From Gammaproteobacteria bacterium UBA7376 (GTDB lineage Bacteria > Pseudomonadota > Gammaproteobacteria > Pseudomonadales > Azotimanducaceae), in assembly GCA_002470275.1 (NCBI GenBank), contig DKNY01000060.1:63664-127663 (forward strand): a stretch of DNA of 64,000 nt, in the 5' to 3' direction. Numbering within the stretch: position 1 is the stretch's first letter; each line of letters opens with the position of its first letter. A program made the translations under genes and the position numbers. Of this stretch, positions 62,098 through 64,000 are shown piece by piece. The notes beneath the pieces were generated by a model. The model saw only the letters and a list, made by a program, of their open reading frames with translations, had not been told where the DNA came from and made no database searches.

Positions 62098-62141
62098 CGC
62101 TTTGTGGGGTAATCGCGTTATCATCGCGTCCCCACAAAGCG
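62098..62141. promoter_or_regulatory. Perfect 12-bp inverted repeat ahead of the Ldh2-type gene
   Basis: CGCTTTGTGGGG (62098-62109) and CCCCACAAAGCG (62130-62141) are exact complements with a 20-base spacer that itself holds a direct repeat ATCGCGT (twice). It ends 14 bp before ATG 62156, so it overlaps the ribosome-binding area. No T-run follows, so it is less likely a terminator of metY. Operator or translation-control hairpin are possible. Confidence 0.6.
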
Positions 62142-62155
62142 ACTACCGTCTTGCT

Positions 62156-63238
62156 ATGCTCATTCCGGCCGAAAAGCTCATTCAGCTGTCCACAGAAATT
62201 CTGCAGGCCGCTGGCGTACCCCCCGCGACAGCCAGGGCGGTTGCCAACCATCTCGTTGAGGCCAATCTTAAAGGTCATGATTCCCACGGCGTTGGGCTGG
62301 TACCCGCATACGTCGCAAGCATACTGGCCGGCCACATCAAGCCTCATACCCACATCCAGATCAAAAAAGACAGCGGCGCCGTACTGTCCCTCGAAGGGGG
62401 CACCGGGTTGGGTCGGGTTGTGGGAATGGAAGCGATGGATTTGGGCATGGAACGAGCACGCCAACACGGCATAAGCTGCATCGCCCTGGGCAATGTCGGG
62501 CATCTTGGTCGTATTGGCGCCTTCGCGGAATATTGTGCCGACCAGGGGTTCGTTTCCACCCATTATGTCAATGTGGTTGGACATGACCCGACCACCATCG
62601 CCTATGGAGGTAGGGACAGACGCTTTATCACCAACCCATTCTGCTGTGCCGTGCCCCGACCCGGCGGTGAACACGTGGTCTTGGACATGGCAACCACCAC
62701 CATAGCGGCGGGCAAGGTGCGGGTCGCCTACATGCAAGGGACAACAGTGCCGCCGAATTCGCTTGTGGATGCTGACGGAATGGAGACCAACGACCCGCGC
62801 GCACTTTTCGGGCGTGACTCGGCGGGCGCCATGCAGCCCTTTGGCTTACACAAGGGTTATGGCCTCATGGTGATGTGCGAGCTCATTGGGGGGGCCTTGG
62901 GCGGGCTCTTCACCCTTCAGCCAAATAACCCAAGACAGGGGGCGACCCTCAATAATATGCTTTCCATCATCATTGACCCTGAGGCCATTGGTGACGTCCA
63001 AGCGTTTCAGGCGGAGGTAGAGTCAATGATTGATCATATCTACTCGAGTCGTCCCGCTAGCGGCGTTGATCGCGTCCGCCTGCCGGGGGATCCAGAGAGA
63101 GAATCCGATGTACAGCGGACTGCCGCTGGGGTCGATATCGATGAAAGGAGCCTGCGGCAAATTCTAGATTCCGCCAGCACCGCGGGACTAGAGCCGACCT
63201 CTCTCATCCAACGTTTTGAATTGGGAACAGAAGTTTAG
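62156..63238 (+). CDS. Ldh2/malate-lactate dehydrogenase family oxidoreductase
   Basis: 360 aa. The distinct NAD-dependent fold of YiaK/ComC-type dehydrogenases: ANLKGHDSHGVGLVPAYV with the catalytic His, NVGHLGRIGAFAEYCADQG, ITNPFCCAVPRPGGE and MQPFGLHKGYGLMVMCELIGG. Members oxidise malate, sulfolactate or ureidoglycolate; the substrate is not evident. ATG 62156 gives the family start AEKLIQLSTEILQAAGV; the upstream ORF part (from 62102) lies in the inverted repeat. No good Shine-Dalgarno is seen. Confidence 0.87.
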   Translation: MLIPAEKLIQLSTEILQAAGVPPATARAVANHLVEANLKGHDSHGVGLVPAYVASILAGHIKPHTHIQIKKDSGAVLSLEGGTGLGRVVGMEAMDLGMERARQHGISCIALGNVGHLGRIGAFAEYCADQGFVSTHYVNVVGHDPTTIAYGGRDRRFITNPFCCAVPRPGGEHVVLDMATTTIAAGKVRVAYMQGTTVPPNSLVDADGMETNDPRALFGRDSAGAMQPFGLHKGYGLMVMCELIGGALGGLFTLQPNNPRQGATLNNMLSIIIDPEAIGDVQAFQAEVESMIDHIYSSRPASGVDRVRLPGDPERESDVQRTAAGVDIDERSLRQILDSASTAGLEPTSLIQRFELGTEV

Positions 63239-63239
63239 C

Positions 63240-63419
63240 GTGAAAAAATCAGATAGAGACTCCCTGCCAGAAGAACAGCCTTATGCGCCCGATGAGGATC
63301 AAAAATTCCACGGATGGCGTCTTTTGGGGATTATTTTTATCGTATGCGTCGGGCTGGCCGTGGCGTCTGCCGTCGTTGACTGGTTGGTTATTGGACCGCT
63401 GGACGGCCGGTTACTCTGA
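63240..63419 (+). CDS. Small single-span membrane protein
   Basis: 59 aa from GTG 63240, two bases after the preceding stop. A charged N-terminus (SDRDSLPEEQPYAPDEDQKF) is followed by one helix (LLGIIFIVCVGLAVASAVVDWLVIG, split here as LLGIIFIVCVGLAVASAVV) and a short tail. No family recognised. The tight spacing supports co-expression with the dehydrogenase. Confidence 0.55.
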   Translation: MKKSDRDSLPEEQPYAPDEDQKFHGWRLLGIIFIVCVGLAVASAVVDWLVIGPLDGRLL

Positions 63420-63449
63420 CCGAAGAGGCACGCTTCAGAGGCACCCTCG

Positions 63450-64000
63450 CTACCCTCGGCTTTCACTCAGAAAGGCGTCCACCATAGATGAGATAACGTT
63501 AAGCTGAGTCTCACTGCAGTGTTTCAGTTGACCAATGAGACCGGCCATATCAATTCTGGCCGTGCGTTTACCGAGGCCCCAAGCCAGCCACCCGGGCTCA
63601 ACGCCAAAAAACTGGGCCAGTTCGACCATTTTTGCTCTGGTGGGGGTCACCTCCGCTTTTTCCCAGCGTAAGACTGCATTAGCAGTCACCCCGACTTCCC
63701 GGCCTAACCCCCTCAGTGAGAGGCCCGTCTCTGCACGCAGCCGCACCAGGCGGGTAGCAAAGCTTACATCGGTCTCATTGCTCCTCCCATCTGAACCGTT
63801 GGCCTCTGCATACGACCCTTGATCGGCTTCATCGTAGCCCTGCTTCCCGTCTGCCGAGTCACCTGGAAGCGGGGTTGTATTCTTTTCCTGCATGCTCGAT
63901 CCATAACGCAAATCCGCAGATGGATTGGTGCTGGGATTATCCGAGGACGGAGCGTCCGCCTTTCCTGGATGCGAAGCTGAACCCTGACCTGGAACGTTAG
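63450..64000 (-). CDS. XRE-family helix-turn-helix regulator, possibly continuing past the right edge
   Basis: The HTH lies in FATRLVRLRAETGLSLRGLG then REVGVTANAVLRWEKAEVTP and MVELAQFFGVEPGWLAWGLG, followed by about 35 residues of helix. Start candidates are TTG 63911 and ATG 63893, but the frame has no stop up to base 64000 and its composition stays the same: a hydrophilic Ser/Pro/Asp/Asn/Gly-rich extension (SADGKQGYDEADQGSYAEAN and further upstream). The gene may begin outside the window or be a short regulator starting at 63893. Confidence 0.75.
   Translation of the reverse strand, partial: NVPGQGSASHPGKADAPSSDNPSTNPSADLRYGSSMQEKNTTPLPGDSADGKQGYDEADQGSYAEANGSDGRSNETDVSFATRLVRLRAETGLSLRGLGREVGVTANAVLRWEKAEVTPTRAKMVELAQFFGVEPGWLAWGLGKRTARIDMAGLIGQLKHCSETQLNVISSMVDAFLSESRG

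Noticed and set aside
1-64000. CRISPR arrays, insertion sequences, integrases, rRNA genes
   Set aside because: None seen: no regularly spaced direct repeats, no transposase or recombinase frames, no rRNA segments.

Overview
The window looks like an ordinary chromosomal stretch of a marine gammaproteobacterium, and contains one large operon whose function I do not recognise. The gammaproteobacterial cues are a LolCDE lipoprotein exporter, ComEC beside DUF2062 and DUF2244 genes, the EF-P hydroxylase EpmC, TusA, AlaA and an E. coli-type ClpB N-domain. Sodium-linked physiology is suggested by the oxaloacetate decarboxylase pump OadGAB, the Na+-NQR accessory genes nqrM and apbE, and a dicarboxylate/amino acid:cation symporter. 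I see no insertion sequence, prophage, CRISPR array or rRNA. Genus-level placement is not possible from the sequence alone.

Layout: 0-8.5 kb holds a truncated clpB, DUF2244, comEC, DUF2062, and a leftward run apbE-nqrM-lolC-lolD-lolE. 8.6-20 kb is metabolic housekeeping: symporter, histidine phosphatase, enoyl-CoA hydratase, rhodanese, a split membrane/spermidine-synthase-like pair, an acyl-CoA ligase, msrB, alaA, and a tight leftward operon tusA-epmC-FAD oxidase-NAD kinase-like. 20-33.3 kb is a rightward operon of twelve tightly packed genes encoding almost only envelope proteins: a TPR protein with a TonB-like end, a Pro/Ser repeat lipoprotein, three other lipoproteins, a membrane-anchored helical repeat protein, a PEGA/sulfatase-modifying-factor-like protein, a small secreted protein, an ExbB/TolQ/MotA-like channel, a degenerate actin/Hsp70-fold protein, and two VWA proteins whose transmembrane start resembles ExbD/TolR. 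This is the best candidate for an undescribed system: a proton-driven envelope machine with VWA heads.

33.3-41.6 kb contains a methyltransferase, a complete SUF iron-sulfur operon (sufBCDS, an A-type carrier, sufT, sufE), and two paired glycosyltransferase-like genes. 41.7-46.7 kb has two acyl/malonyl-CoA ligases, a structured terminator-ended RNA candidate, and aroA. 46.8-53.5 kb is a signalling island: a class III adenylate cyclase faces a leftward TonB_C-siaA-siaC-siaB operon, followed by a metallo-beta-lactamase-fold hydrolase and a cyclic-nucleotide-binding protein. This looks like a Sia partner-switching module whose output is cAMP instead of c-di-GMP. 53.5-64 kb has tRNA-Arg(CCT), the C-terminal remnant of an M16 peptidase, a SPOR/DUF5916 outer-membrane barrel protein, oadGAB, tRNA-Arg(ACG), metY, an Ldh2-type dehydrogenase with a striking inverted repeat in front of it, a small membrane protein, and an XRE regulator that runs to or past the right edge.

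All functional calls are from reading motifs and context by eye; no database search was run.
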